Below, one piece after another: positions 1-11,039 of a stretch of DNA of 64,000 nt. Numbering within the stretch: the stretch's first letter is position 1; each line of letters opens with the position of its first letter. The stretch spans positions 13,948,427-14,012,426 of the forward strand of contig QVOM02000090.1 of the NCBI GenBank assembly GCA_003586115.2, in the 5' to 3' direction. The notes beneath the pieces were generated by a model that saw only the letters and a list, made by a program, of their open reading frames with translations, made no database searches and was not told where the DNA came from. Origin of the DNA: Salvator merianae (Eukaryota; Chordata; Lepidosauria; Squamata; Teiidae). A program made the translations under genes and the position numbers.

Positions 1-2113
1 GACCTCTGTCTGCCGGCTCCTTCCATGATTGTACCTCTTACAAGCGCCCAGATGCCGGCCAAGCGCCCGCCCACTTCCCTTTGGTTTTTTTTCTAGCTTC
101 CGGTTAGCTGCAAGAGCAGCAATAGCAAAAGGAGCCAGCAGACAGGGGCACGCCACAGCTTCAGCTTGAGAAGCCCTGGTGCCAGGATGGGCAGAAATCA
201 GGGCGCAGCAGCCAGAGGAAATGCTTTGCAGGAGAAAGACAATTCCTTGCCCAAATGGGCATCTGCTTTCGCGATCCGCCTGCTCCCTCCGCAACTACAG
301 CGCCCTGAATCATTTTACGTCCCAGCAGTGAGGGGAATTTTGTTTACAGATTCAAAAATTGATGCATGAGCTAACCAGAACACAGAACAACAGATGCTTA
401 ACTCCAGGCGATGTCGGAACTTGTTACACAGACATTGATGTCAGATTGTGTTAAATCTACCGAAGCCATCTCTCTGCTGTGACCCTTCCGAGTCTCTTGC
501 CCACGTGAAAGATATGTTTTAAAGGTTGCATCCCTTCCAAAGCTCGGAAGAAATCCTGGCTTTCCTTCTTCAAAAATGCAACTGCTCTATAAGGTAATTT
601 TTTTAAAAGCATTTGTTTTATTACCTATTAGTCTTTGGTTTCTCTTCTGCAAGGTATTACTGGATGCTAAAATAATTTAGTAGCCCAGATTCCTTTTAAA
701 ACAGGAAACTAGAGGAAAGAAGGTTGCATTTCTGATGTTTTGGTTCGACTTGGAGTGTCCAAAATGCTTACATTCACCCCTTGAGAAATCCCTTTATATT
801 AGAAACGATCATTTTGTTTCAGCAGCTATATTTAGAAGGTGGCTTTGAGGTGCATTCTAAAAGTATTCTGGAGAGGAAACAGTAATTTCTGTACTGCATT
901 GGTATTTCATTCCAACATAGATGGGATTTGTGTCTTGAAGGGATACGAATGAGAGATATTAATTTTATTAGAAAAAGTGACTGATTTGGCAGTCATCTCT
1001 TGCAGTGCTTTGAGTGCCGTCTGAGCAAATAAATTTGCCAGCAAAACTGTCCAGGGTCTCATTTCCAAACGGTCATTTTGCTTTTTACTGGAGGTGTTCT
1101 TGTTCCGTGCATTCACTTCTGGGTACAGAACCAGACTTTCGAAGCAGGGCATTGAAACTCTCAATACTTGTTAAGAGGGAAGTTAGCTAAACCTAGAAGC
1201 TCAGAAGTATTTCTGAAAAACTGTTCCTTAAACATTTTGGGTTTCTGTGGGGTTGTGTTCTGCACATTACCATAGCTTGTTCATCTCTCTAGGCTCTTTG
1301 TTAGCAAATGGTATAATCTTTCACCTGTACTGGTGAGGGTTAATATTCATATACACACAAAAAAAGAAATGGAAGTGGGGGGAGTGGAAAAAATTGTTTT
1401 GGGATGCTCATATTCTTTCAAATTATACACTCCTATATTGGAAACAGATAGCTGGATAGGAGAAGTGGATTCTACACAATTGTAATAGCTACAGGGCTCA
1501 TGCGTAACACGGAAAGGATTGAGTATATGGTCCCTGTAGTTGAGTGGATTCAGTATGTATTGTAATTGTTGACCTTTGAACACTTAACATATGGACTTCG
1601 AACCTGTATGGACCTGTATGAAGACATTGGGTCACCTTTTGTGCACACCTGCCTGTATGTATTTCATACACCTTAAATGGTTCTCAGAACTGGACACCGT
1701 GCTGAAGAGTGTTGAGTAGAGAGACATAATTCCTCTTCGGGTGCTGTGGAAAGCTCCACACCTGGTCATGGCTCTGGTTTCATCCCGCCATCACCGTGGT
1801 ATGGCCACATCGTGGCAACCAGCCCTTGAAGCCTGGTGCCTGCGCACATCTTCACCCCAGGTGGATGGTTGGCTGCCGTGGGGATGGACGCCACTATGAC
1901 ACCAGCGTGGCACCAGACTCCCAACGAAGGTGGGCCTGGCCTTTGACTCTGTCCAGACTGGCGGGCTTTGCGTCGCATGACTCCCGGCTTCCCAAACCTG
2001 GGCTTTAAGCGTATTGCTGAAGCTCAGCCAACCCCCAGGCTAAATCAGAGGCCGTCCGCACCAGTTTCAGCAACATCACCATGCGCTTCACTACCTTCTC
2101 TTTTTTGTTCCAG
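1..2113 (+). other. Upstream sequence/intron of RIMBP2
   Basis: Apart from the candidate exon at 543-593, I see no coding segment with splice signals here. The region is mixed AT-rich unique-looking sequence. The short ORFs at 1766-2156 on both strands overlap one another and have no family signature. A pyrimidine tract (TTCTCTTTTTTGTTCCAG) leads into the exon at 2114. Confidence 0.5.
543..593 (+). CDS. Possible upstream RIMBP2 coding exon (weak)
   Basis: An open 51-nt segment follows an AG at 541-542 and ends in AAG before a good GTAATT donor. It is phase 0 at both ends, so it could join in frame to the exon at 2114, reading ...SSKMQLLYK then ENELEEAV. It also contains an in-frame ATG at 576-578, which could be an alternative start. 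The acceptor has only a modest pyrimidine tract and I do not recognise the peptide. This may be chance. Confidence 0.22.
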
Positions 2114-2203
2114 GAAAATGAACTGGAAGAGGCCGTGCTTGAGAAGAGTCGATTGAGCCTCCAATATGCAAACATATCACACAGGGCGTTGCAGTATGAC
2201 CAG
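2114..2203 (+). CDS. RIMBP2: RIMBP2 exon: N-terminal coiled coil, part 1
   Basis: A 90-nt, phase 0-0 exon encodes 30 residues (ENELEEAVLEKSRLSLQYAN...). It begins after TTCCAG and ends CAG|GTAGGC. The charged and leucine spacing fits a coiled coil. It lies upstream of the Met used as the start of the common mammalian protein (in the exon at 6602), so it belongs to an N-terminally extended isoform. The reading frame enters already open, so the start codon is upstream. Confidence 0.88.
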
Positions 2204-2245
2204 GTAGGCTCTCAGGAGAGTTTACTATTATGTCTAATCACCAAA

Positions 2246-2345
2246 AGGCAGCATAGCCCAGCGGTTAGGAGCACTAGGCTGGAGCCTAGGAGCCCCTGGG
2301 CTCATATCTCTGCCCAGATGAGGAAGGAAGAGGGTCTCCAGCATC
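2246..2345 (+). mobile_element. tRNA-derived SINE head
   Basis: The stretch around AGCCCAGCGGTTAGGAGCAC, followed by GGCTCATATCTC, resembles a tRNA box A region and a decayed box B. This is the usual head of reptilian tRNA-type SINEs. The tail is not clear. Confidence 0.45.
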
Positions 2346-3104
2346 AAGACCCTGTGTTAAGCCATCTGAAAAATATACCCCAAATTCCCAACACCCTGAG
2401 AACTCACCTCAATCACTGCAGTGCAAACAAGTAGACTCCTGGAATCCTCGGGGCGGGGGGAGAGTGGGAGAGATAGAGAGAGGGGGACAACAAGGCCGTG
2501 ATTCTTCATAGAAGGTGGCCCTTCCACAATCCAGTTCTGGTCACAATTCTGGAATTCATCTTGGGACCTACAATGTTACTCTCGCTTTCCGTTCTCAAAC
2601 AATTCCTGGAACTGATGTTGGGCTATGGGACTAGCAGTTGTAAAAAAAAAAAGAGAGAAAGAGAGAAAAACAAGTTTTCCAAAATCTGATCTCAGGAGGA
2701 AGCATTCTGTAGGCTGCCTGGTTGTTCTCTCCTAGCCCTTTAAAGTAGGTCAGCCATTCCTCACTGCCGCTGTGGGAGCTTCGATATTCTGTTGTCATTA
2801 TTTCTTTATTTATTTCACGCACGGCCCATATGTTGCACGCAGAGGCAGCAATCAGATCCACTTGCATGAGCAGGAGCAAATGGGATCGACACACTCCACA
2901 AGGACATTTGGTATGGGGCAAACTAAGCCCGTCCCTGCTGCAGGGCCTCAACAGCGAAGGAGAAAACGGGGTTCTGCCAGTATGTCAGTGGCCACCTTAA
3001 TGCACAGACATGCAACCCATTCTGCCAGATGGATTTAAAATTGGGTAAATTGCCTTAGGGGAAGAGTTCTGCTGGCTTGGCATTGCTGGCATACAACATT
3101 TTCT

Positions 3105-3235
3105 GTGTGAGTGGAGATAGCTCAGGGTTGAGGCACCTGCCTGGAAAGCAGAGCGTTGCAGGTCTGAGGAGACAATGACAAGTGACTTCGATGTGTTTCT
3201 CGAGGAAACTGCATGGATATGTCTATATAGCAACC
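3105..3235 (+). mobile_element. tRNA-derived SINE fragment
   Basis: GATAGCTCAGGGTTGAGGCACC followed by TGGAAAGCAGAGCGTTGCAGGT resembles a tRNA 5' half, with box A at about 3116-3135. It lies in the intron between the exons at 2114 and 3998. Confidence 0.45.
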
Positions 3236-3856
3236 AGAAGTTGAACGCGGCTCAAGGGCATTCCACCTTTCTCTTTCAACCTTATACAATGAGGGGTCTG
3301 CTCTATAATTTGGGCTTCCAGGAAGCCCACCGTATTTCTGTGTAACATTTCTGACTTCCAGCCATGACTGAGCTCTGCCTCCCGCCTGAACAAATATGGA
3401 AAGGTGCTGGTATGTGGTGCTAACTTACAAATCGATAAGCTCCGTGGGTCACGGATACCAAAATCATAGAAAATTCTACAATCTCTGCCCTGCAAATCCT
3501 GTAATGATCAGGAGTGGGAACATGAAGGGGGCAGTAGAATTCACTTCTTTTGTTTTTGACTTGGATTTTTCCTTTAATTTTATGGAATCTTGCAACTTAA
3601 CACTGAGAGGAGGAGAATTAACTGAATTAATTATCAAATATTATAATGTTGCAATAAAGACATAACATAAATGGTGTTATGTACTCTAATCTGTTGCAAT
3701 CAATTAATATCTTCCAGTATTCATAAAACTAACTCAAGAATGTAGAATGTATGTGGCCACTGCATCACATAGACAAGAAACCAACTGAATGAATGAGGGC
3801 ATTTCTAAAAGATTTTGGATGATTGTTAAAGCTTTTATATAGAGAAAGAGAGAGAG

Positions 3857-3893
3857 ATGGATGGATGGATGGATGGATGGATGGATGGATGGA
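3857..3893 (+). repeat. (ATGG)n microsatellite
   Basis: About nine perfect ATGG units, preceded by a GA-rich run and followed by a GATA-like drift. It generates artefactual repeat peptides in several frames (MDGWMDGW and SIHPSIHP) that are not genes. Confidence 0.95.
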
Positions 3894-3997
3894 TAGATAG
3901 AGGATATATGGATAGAGAAGAAGCAAACAATCACAAATTCTACAGTTCCTACAGCATTTTCATGGAAAGTAACTTATGCTCTCCTCCTTCTGTTCAG

Positions 3998-4120
3998 GTG
4001 AAAGCAGACTATGATCAGCTTAAAGAAATCCTTGCCAGAGTGACCAAAGAACGAGATTTGGCTGTGAAGGAGAAACACCAGCTCCAAGCCAAACTGGAGA
4101 ACTTAGAGCAGGTCCTAAAG
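3998..4120 (+). CDS. RIMBP2: RIMBP2 exon: N-terminal coiled coil, part 2
   Basis: A 123-nt, phase 0-0 exon encodes 41 residues (VKADYDQLKEILARVTKERD...). It is bounded by CTGTTCAG and AAG|GTACGC. The hydrophobic heptad pattern with many Lys/Glu is a coiled coil continuous with the preceding exon. It is part of the N-terminal extension found in longer RIMBP2 isoforms. Confidence 0.9.
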
Positions 4121-4244
4121 GTACGCCAACAGATACCTAAGAAAATGGATGCAAAATCAAATAACTAATTGCTCAGTAATAGTTGGCTGTTTTTAGCAAG
4201 GTTCTGAGCAAACAGCAGGATATCTGTCCTCCATGAATTTGTCT

Positions 4245-4480
4245 ATCAGAAAATAAAAGGAGCCCTGTTAGATCAGGCCACAACCAATCTAGTCCAACAT
4301 CGCGTCTCACACAGTGGCCCACCAATTGCTTCTGGGCACCTCAAGCAGAAGACAAAGGCAAAACCTTCACCTGCTCTCAGCTCCCTGCAAAGGGCCTTTA
4401 GAAGCACCCTGCCTGCCTCTCCAATCTGACAGCAGAACCTAGGAATCCATTCTAGTAGTCATTGATACACCTGATACTTC
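4245..4480 (-). mobile_element. CR1/L2-type LINE 3' fragment
   Basis: Read on the - strand, this ends in the stereotyped LINE tail 'ggactagattgg...ggcctgatctaacagggctcc', and upstream carries the 'cagaagc(a)attggtgggccactgtgtga' block. The same blocks recur at 14745-15030 (+) and 28065-28260 (-), so it is an interspersed family rather than unique sequence. Confidence 0.7.
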
Positions 4481-6034
4481 CCTTACTGGCTGCCATGCCA
4501 TAGAACCATTCTTGAATGCCAGTGCGGGCTGTTGCCCATTGTGGTGGGGGCTGGGAGAGCAAATCAGCTAGGTGGAGGGCTTCCAAGGGGTCAGAACAGG
4601 TAGAGCTAAGGGGAAGTGGAACATGGTTAAGACTATGATCCTGTGCAAACCCACCTGAAAATGGGTCCCACTCAGCATCAAGGATGCTGCCCGCCATAGT
4701 CAACCACAAACTGAAAGACACAGTACGGAGAACCAGGGAGCAGCCTCAAGCCCTGGCCTTCTGGGTGTGCTGGGTCACTGCCGACCACTTTGCCCTCCAG
4801 CACTGGGTGGCCCCCATGCCACAGCAGACCCATCTGATCATAACCCACCCCTTTTATCTCGCTGCTCCTCCGTCTCTCAGAGAGGTGGGGAGGATTTTTT
4901 TTTAAAAGCCACTTTCCGTGCTGCTCTGAAAGGGGCTGGAAGAGTTTTAATTCCCCGTTTCATCATCTGAGGATGTATTTGCTTGCTCAAAGAACCAGGA
5001 GAGAATTTGCTGACACAGCTTAACCCTCTGAGCAGTTAAATATAGCATCTTGGAGGGGAGGGAAGAGCTCTGTCTTCTTTTTCTAGCTTGCCCTCACCCC
5101 AGTGGGGGCTGGCAGGGCTCCCTACCCCAGCTGCTGAGCAGGCATTGTGCTCCTCAGATTGTCTTGACTGTCCGCACAATTAAATCTGCATCACTCTCTC
5201 TGCCGCCTTCCAGCAACCGTTCCGAAATTAGCCAACGGCAGCCGAAGAGCTACTTGAGCGGAAGTTATTGTCGATGGTAGATCTTTATGCATTTAGAAAC
5301 GTTTCTCCTTAAAAAGAAAAAGGGGAGGGCATTTATCTGTGAAGCAATTAAGTGCTCCTTTTAATCTTAATGAAGACTTTTTTCAGGCTCATTGCAAGCC
5401 TGATAAGTGAGGGGAGGGCACAAAAAATGGGACGGGGTGAGTTTTGCTGGGATTTTGATGGCAACCTCCAGCCTAACGTCGTTTCATTTTAATCATTTGC
5501 AAAGTACGCGAAGGGGAGCAGGGAGGCACAGAAGCCTGCCCTGGCTTTGGCTGAAGCAAAAAGAACCACCCTCCTCTCAATCTCCCACACCCTAGCTCCG
5601 ACCTTTAAGCACAGACATAAAAGAGCTCAGCGAGCGTGGAAACGTTTGATTCCAATTTTAGTCTGCCAGAACCAGCAGAATACCTGAAATAGATATAAAG
5701 TTCATGTGACTCTTTCTGGACAACTTCCAAAGGAAAGTTGCTTTTCCTTTTTTTTCTTTCTTTTCCCCATTCTATATCATTTTTAAAAAGTAGTTAACTG
5801 TACCAGCGTCATCACTTCACACGATTAACCTTCCCCGTCTCCTTTAGCATAATCAACATCAGAAGGACACCCCAGAATCTGGGATCAGCGATTTGAACAT
5901 AACCGCTTGTTAACCAAAGGTTAACCAAAGGTTCCTATGCATTGCAGGAGAAGGAGGCCCCTGAATAATAAAAATAATACCCTAAATGAACCAACCCTTC
6001 CATGATAGAAGAAAATCCACAGCAGGCAGTCCCA
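4481..6034. other. RIMBP2 intron, no feature recognised
   Basis: This is intronic sequence between the coiled-coil exons at 3998 and 6602. The ORFs seen (for example 4684-4905 and 5050-5280) have no splice-site support, no family signature, and overlap ORFs on the other strand. I find nothing to annotate. Confidence 0.5.
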
Positions 6035-6125
6035 AACGTGAAGACATGCCGAGCAAACCCTTGGAAAGCTAAGCAGTGTGGGAATTGTTGCTCTGCCTGG
6101 GAACCCACGATGTGGTCATCTCCTC
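6035..6125 (+). mobile_element. 5S rRNA-like SINE fragment
   Basis: The stretch with GGAAAGCTAAGCAGTGTGGG resembles the 5S rRNA internal promoter block (GGAAGCTAAGCAGGGTCGGG in vertebrate 5S). It is diverged and incomplete, so this is a 5S-derived SINE remnant, not a functional 5S gene. Confidence 0.4.
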
Positions 6126-6181
6126 GGCCGTGGGGTGTATGTAAATCACTGCTGTTAGATTATGTTCGCTGGGGGTTCACA

Positions 6182-6185
<4 letters not shown>

Positions 6186-6212
<27 letters not shown>
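6186..6212 (+). repeat. (AC)n microsatellite
   Basis: About 13 perfect AC dinucleotides within an intron of RIMBP2. Confidence 0.95.
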
Positions 6213-6601
6213 CATTGAGCGCATGGAGGCGTTCTTGCTGATTTACCAGGACCTTTTGGCCCATTCTCTAACCACTCCTCCATTCTGCTGATGGGTCTTT
6301 AGTTTGATGTTAGGCGGAAGGCCTCCAGGGTCGTCTTTGCTTGGAAGCGGAGTACAAATCCAATTAATAATAACTCATCTTTGCAAACACCCCTGATTTT
6401 TCTGGTAGTGCTCCAGCTGCATCGGTGCACTCGGCTGCCAGAAAGCTGCCCTGGAAGCAGCATGCAGATGGGACCCATTCTCTGGGACTTTGCGCACCCA
6501 AGTGGTTTCCCCCTGATCCCTCCGGTGGCGGCAGCACCAAGGCAGGGCGCGCCGGTGCCTCCTCTCTCGCCTCACGGCTCTCCTTCTCTTCCCCTCCGCA
6601 G

Positions 6602-6706
6602 CATATGAGAGAGGCTGCCGAACGACGGCAACAGCTGGAATTGGAGCATGAGCAGGCCTTGGCTGTCCTCAATGCAAAGCAGCAGGAAATTGAGCTCCTA
6701 CAGAAG
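6602..6706 (+). CDS. RIMBP2: RIMBP2 exon: coiled coil, part 3 (contains canonical Met)
   Basis: A 105-nt, phase 0-0 exon encodes 35 residues starting H-MREAAERRQQLELEHEQAL. It is bounded by CCTCCGCAG and AAG|GTGAGA. The second codon, ATG at 6605-6607, corresponds to the start of the common mammalian RIMBP2 protein. In this genome the frame is open upstream through two more exons, so both an extended and an internal start are possible. The sequence is a strongly charged coiled coil. Confidence 0.96.
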
Positions 6707-6814
6707 GTGAGAAAAGCGGCGACACTGGGGTGGGGTGGGTGTGGGAGTGGCTGGGGAAAGGTAGGCCTGTTGCCCGGGGGAACTCGGTGTATGCACAAGA
6801 GTTTGAAATGCTTC

Positions 6815-7200
6815 TTATTTATTTATTTATTTATCTGCATTTTTGTCCCGCCCTATACCTGAAGGTCTCAGGACAGGTTACAGCAATAATAAAAAAAAAA
6901 ACAGAATGTAAAATGCACACACTATGAAACAGTAGCAGTGCCTCAAAGTAGGGAGGGAATACTGTTTCTTTAGCTAAAGGCCAGGGGAAATAGGTGCTTC
7001 TTTGTTGGTCTCCTGGAGTTGTAAAGTGATGGTGCCTGATGCATCTCAGAGGGGGAGTGTTCCACAGTCTGGGGGCCTCCACTGAAAAGCCCCTATCCCA
7101 GGTACCCACCCCTCTAGCTACTGAAGGTGTAGGAAGCATCTTCAGGTGACATTTTACAGATCTCAGAAGAGCCAGGGCTTTGGCCCCTGTGAAGGATCTT
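6815..7200. mobile_element. LINE (CR1/L2-like) 3' region
   Basis: It starts with a TTTA tract, then 'tgcatttttgtcccgccctatacctgaaggtctcagg', an A-run and a conserved downstream block. The opening module recurs at 37505-37620 and 53985-54095, so this is an interspersed repeat. The class is inferred from its resemblance to LINE ends common in reptiles; the orientation is uncertain. Confidence 0.55.
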
Positions 7201-8051
7201 GGGATCCTCTTCTTTCTTCATCTTTTAAAAACAGCAAGTAAAAGAAGCTAATAACTTGCAGTCCCTGATAGCGGATTCAGAGTCGTCTGTTCACACCATA
7301 CAAAAACGTCTGTCCTGCTCACCTGTATCTCACCTCCCCATCTCAATAAGAGGAACACAATATTGTCCTGCCACACTTGGCGTTGATAAAGAGATCCAAT
7401 AACTAGCAAATATGCCTTAAATATGAGCTTGCAGAGAGAACGGCGCAAGCTTTCAGGATCATATTTGCAGGGCTGAATTTGGAGGAAATTATGACTGTAA
7501 AAGCTGTGATGGCAGATAAGTCGCAAGGGAGGATGACAGCGTGTGAGAGGGAAGGGGAACACCGGCTCAGAAACCTTTCCCATTCGGCGCCAGGCTTTCT
7601 GAAGGGAGCGTTGGACAGGTTGGTGCCTTGTGATGCCACAGTATTAGGCCAGGCGCCTGCCAGTATGAAGGGCAAGGGGATACCCATTGGACTTTCTGCA
7701 GTGCCACTTTGGCAGGATCAGAAAGGGCACTGCAAGCCTTCCTTCCACACAGTAATGCAGGATACGGGGGGCCCTGCCCACCACTGGCGTGCTCCGTCCA
7801 CAAAGGATGGAGCAGAGTCCAGATCAAGTGGCCTTTGATCTGGATCACTGACAGACCTCCATATTGAGGTGTCATGGCCGGCCAGTATGGCCTAATCTGG
7901 AAACGGAGACATGCAGAAGACACCCCTCCGTGTTCTCAACTCCTGGGGGACCGATGTCAGTAGCAGACTTGTTTGTAAAGATACTTTCCGCTGGATTTAT
8001 CTTAAAGGGAATCAAGATCTGGCCTCATTTTCTTGCTCTTTTTTCTTGCAG

Positions 8052-8102
8052 GCTCAGGTTGAAGCCAAGAAAGAACATGAAGGCGCAGTGCAGCTGCTAG
8101 AG
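8052..8102 (+). CDS. RIMBP2: RIMBP2 exon: coiled coil, part 4
   Basis: A 51-nt, phase 0-0 exon encodes AQVEAKKEHEGAVQLLE. It is bounded by TTCTTGCAG and GAG|GTAAGC. It reads directly into the microexon at 10405 (LLE|NTLDSMQ). Confidence 0.95.
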
Positions 8103-8780
8103 GTAAGCAAGTCTTTGACTATTAGTGAGGGTTTAGGCGACATTTGGGCTAAGTGAGTCACCTCTCTCCCAGATCCAATTCAGAGTTCTAATTCTGACTT
8201 TCAAAGCCCAGACCAAAAAGACCACTGAAGGCTGAGTTTTACCCTTTCTTGCTCAGTCAAAACCTATTAATTGCCCTGTCCATGCATACTTAGAGGTGCT
8301 CAGAGGAGCAAAAATCTATGCACCTCCTCTGACCTCATTAATGACCTCTAATAGCAATTATGATCTTTGACGCTGGGCATTTCCTCGGGATTAATGTCTG
8401 GGTACGCTTTATTGACTCCAGGATGTTGCTTCTTTGCCTTCCTGTCTTCTGAACCGATCATTAATCTTCAAGGAAATCGATAGATGTTTGCAAAACAAAC
8501 ACAGGAGCTGCGTTCACATGTACTGGCACTGAAGAGCCATTCACAGCATCCAATCCTGTTCCTATTTATCTGTGACACTCTGACTAGGGAGTGTCAGGAT
8601 TCTTAGGAACCTGAGTGAGGTTTTCTAGATTGGCCTAACCAGCCCCTCACTCCTATTTGCTGAATGAGAATTCTGAAGTAGCTTGACTCTAGTAAACATG
8701 GATGTATGCCAATGGACATGCACGATCACGGGGGGTACATACTCAGAATCCAGCCCAGGGCTGTTCATTCTGAACCAGGG

Positions 8781-9156
8781 ATAAGAGCTCGGAATGTGCA
8801 CGAATGAAAATCACGTGTTTGGTTTGCTGTCAAACCAACATCCTTTCCTTTGGTTTGCCAGTGAACTGTTTAATCGAACAAACAGTTGTTCGCGTTCGAC
8901 TCCAAACTTGCTCAAAAAGAAAATATACCCTTTTCCACTGGAAAAAAGCCCTTTTCAGGGGCAAAAACACAGCAAACTCAAACTATTCGATCATATTGTT
9001 CATGTTTGCAAGCAGGACACTGATTTGATTTGATTTGATTGAATTTCTGGATATGTGAACCAGTGCGTGTTTGGTTCAATGCGAACATCCACAAACATGA
9101 ACTGTTTGATTGAATTTTCAAATGCGAATTGAACTTTGTCCATCTCTAATAAGAGC
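8781..9156. mobile_element. hAT-like MITE with perfect 8-bp TSD
   Basis: The element spans about 8789-9148 and is flanked by identical 8-bp direct repeats, ATAAGAGC, at 8781-8788 and 9149-9156. Its ends (TCGGAATGTGC... and ...CCATCTCTA) are diverged versions of the family ends TAGRGATGTGC / GCACATCTCTA, which are inverted repeats. The interior is rich in GTTCGAA/TTTGATTGAA-type words. It has no transposase ORF, so it is non-autonomous. Confidence 0.8.
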
Positions 9157-9846
9157 CTATAGGCCTCCATTATTTTTCAAGTATATCTTGAGGAGGTTTT
9201 GTGGCCTTCAGAAAACAGCAGGCTGTGGGACTGTGGTAGCATCTATACTAGGTGCTGACCAAGGATTTAGTCATTCTTCCTTCATTTAATTTTTTTTTTT
9301 AAAAAATGCCTGATGTTATCTGTATGATTTCACTGTTGCCACCAAATATATTAAAACTATTTTTTTTCCAAAAAAAAAAAAAAATCTGTGTCAAAAAGAT
9401 AAGAGGCTTCTATTACATCTAAGAGGAAATTAGTCTGGCCAAGGCAGAAGTGACTGTAGGCAGAGATGAGATTTATTTTATTCTCCCTGAAAATGCCAAT
9501 CTCTTCTGAAATTTTCTGCTATTTCTGTCCTTCATTATTTCTTTATTGATCTTGCCTTGCTCTTTAGCCTGTTAAATTTTCCCCTTTGTGTTTAGTTAAT
9601 TAGCCTGTGGAGATTATCAATCAGCAGAAATATTGATTTTTTTTCTTTCCATTTGAAATGCATGCTGGTGTGTTGCCGTTGATACTTTTTTGTTTTTCTT
9701 TTGTTTTTCCCTTTTTTAAGTACGCGGAGTGCTTGAGTTGGCATATCTACGTTACTCGTTTCTAAACTCTAGCCGCAAGCTTGTCTTCAGCTCTCGTAAC
9801 CTGCTGTCAAGAAATCCGAGGAACAATTCCACTTAGTGGTGTAGAT

Positions 9847-10102
9847 TAGGGATGTGCTGGACTGTTTTGGGTTCAGACTGGTTCGAATGGACCAGGGGCA
9901 TTTGAAAAATTAGAGTCCAAAGCAACCACCCTGCCTGTTTGAATCTGAACTGAACAAAGGGGTGTTCTAAAACAATACACCCTGTTTGATCGGAGGTTCG
10001 AAGGTGTTTTAGCTGAACCAAACACCTGCTGTTCAAAGAAAAAAAGTTCAGAGTCAGCCAAACCACCTCCAAACACATAAAAAATGTTGGGCACATCTCT
10101 AC
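9847..10102. mobile_element. hAT-like MITE
   Basis: It begins TAGGGATGTGC and ends GCACATCTCTAC. The flanks TGTAGAT (9840-9846 and 10103-10109) match over seven bases. The interior has repeated GGTTCGAA/TGAACCAAA words shared with the other copies. It lies in the intron just before the RIMBP2 microexon. Confidence 0.78.
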
Positions 10103-10159
10103 TGTAGATGCAAAATTGAAATACAGGAAATCTTTCTACCAGGAATGCTAGGATTCCCA

Positions 10160-10179
10160 TACACACACACACACACACA
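10160..10179 (+). repeat. (AC)n microsatellite
   Basis: Ten AC units about 225 bp upstream of the RIMBP2 microexon. Confidence 0.9.
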
Positions 10180-10404
10180 AGCCATCATCCTTGAATAGAC
10201 TCTGAAGCAGCTTAAGCGTGTAGCGTAGACATGTATTAATCTGACATGTGCAAAAGGAAAAAAAAGGTATGTTCTAACCTGTGTTTGCTCAGTTCTCTTT
10301 TGTTGCCAATGTTTTAAAAATGATCTTTCTTTTATTCCCCGTCTTTTCCTCCCCACGCCCGTGTCTTTTTGTTTTTGGCCTATATTGCTTTGCTCTTCAT
10401 CCAG

Positions 10405-10425
10405 AACACCTTGGACAGCATGCAG
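10405..10425 (+). CDS. RIMBP2: RIMBP2 21-nt microexon (NTLDSMQ)
   Basis: A seven-codon, phase 0-0 exon lies between TTCATCCAG and CAG|GTACTT. It encodes NTLDSMQ, exactly the residues needed between the exons ending LLE (8102) and starting AKVREL (13338). Two TGC words sit at 10386-10388 and 10391-10393, within about 20 nt of the acceptor. That is the position of the UGC motif used by the neural splicing factor SRRM4, so neural regulation is plausible but not shown. It would leave the frame intact if skipped. Confidence 0.93.
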
Positions 10426-11039
10426 GTACTTCTGACAGAAAATGAAACCTCCTCTCTTTCCTCCCTCACCACCTGCCCCCCCCCCCAAGAGTGTCGCCAA
10501 ATAACTGTGGGAAAAGTTGAGCCATTGTTGCAAAAGCATGCTGCATGATTAGAAGAGGAAGTGGAGGGCAGCTCAAAGCCAAAAGCCTGTTTCCATTATG
10601 GTGATACAGAAGAATTATTTCTTTAAAATCACACACACACCCCTCAGATCATGGCCACCAGTTCTGAAAAGCATGCCCTGTAAGAATGGCTCAGCATGTC
10701 CATTCAAAGTAGTTACCTTCCAGTTTCTGGATGTGTGTGTTTTGCTGGCATCCACACGCGTTAGAAAAAAAGAAGCACAAAAGCTGTTTAGGTGTTGTAG
10801 CCAGTGGCAGCTTATATTCCCATCCCACCTCTGATCTTCTGGCCCGTAGTGTGGGTGAGAGGTGGCATGGGAAAGCTACCTGCCGCTATGACATCATCTC
10901 TAAGCCACTTTTAAACATTTATGCACTGTTCTGCTATTCTGCTTCTGGAAAGTAAATTTCAAAAAAGCTTGCAGGTGCTGGGTTTGGGCACTGGGGAATA
11001 GAACTAGAAAAATGAACTTCTCAAAAATTCACCTGCTGC

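Noticed and set aside
3734..3934. ORF with SIHPSIHPSIH repeats, and its + strand counterpart with MDGW repeats
   Set aside because: Artefact of the (ATGG)n repeat; the + strand ORF merely runs into the real RIMBP2 exon at 3998.
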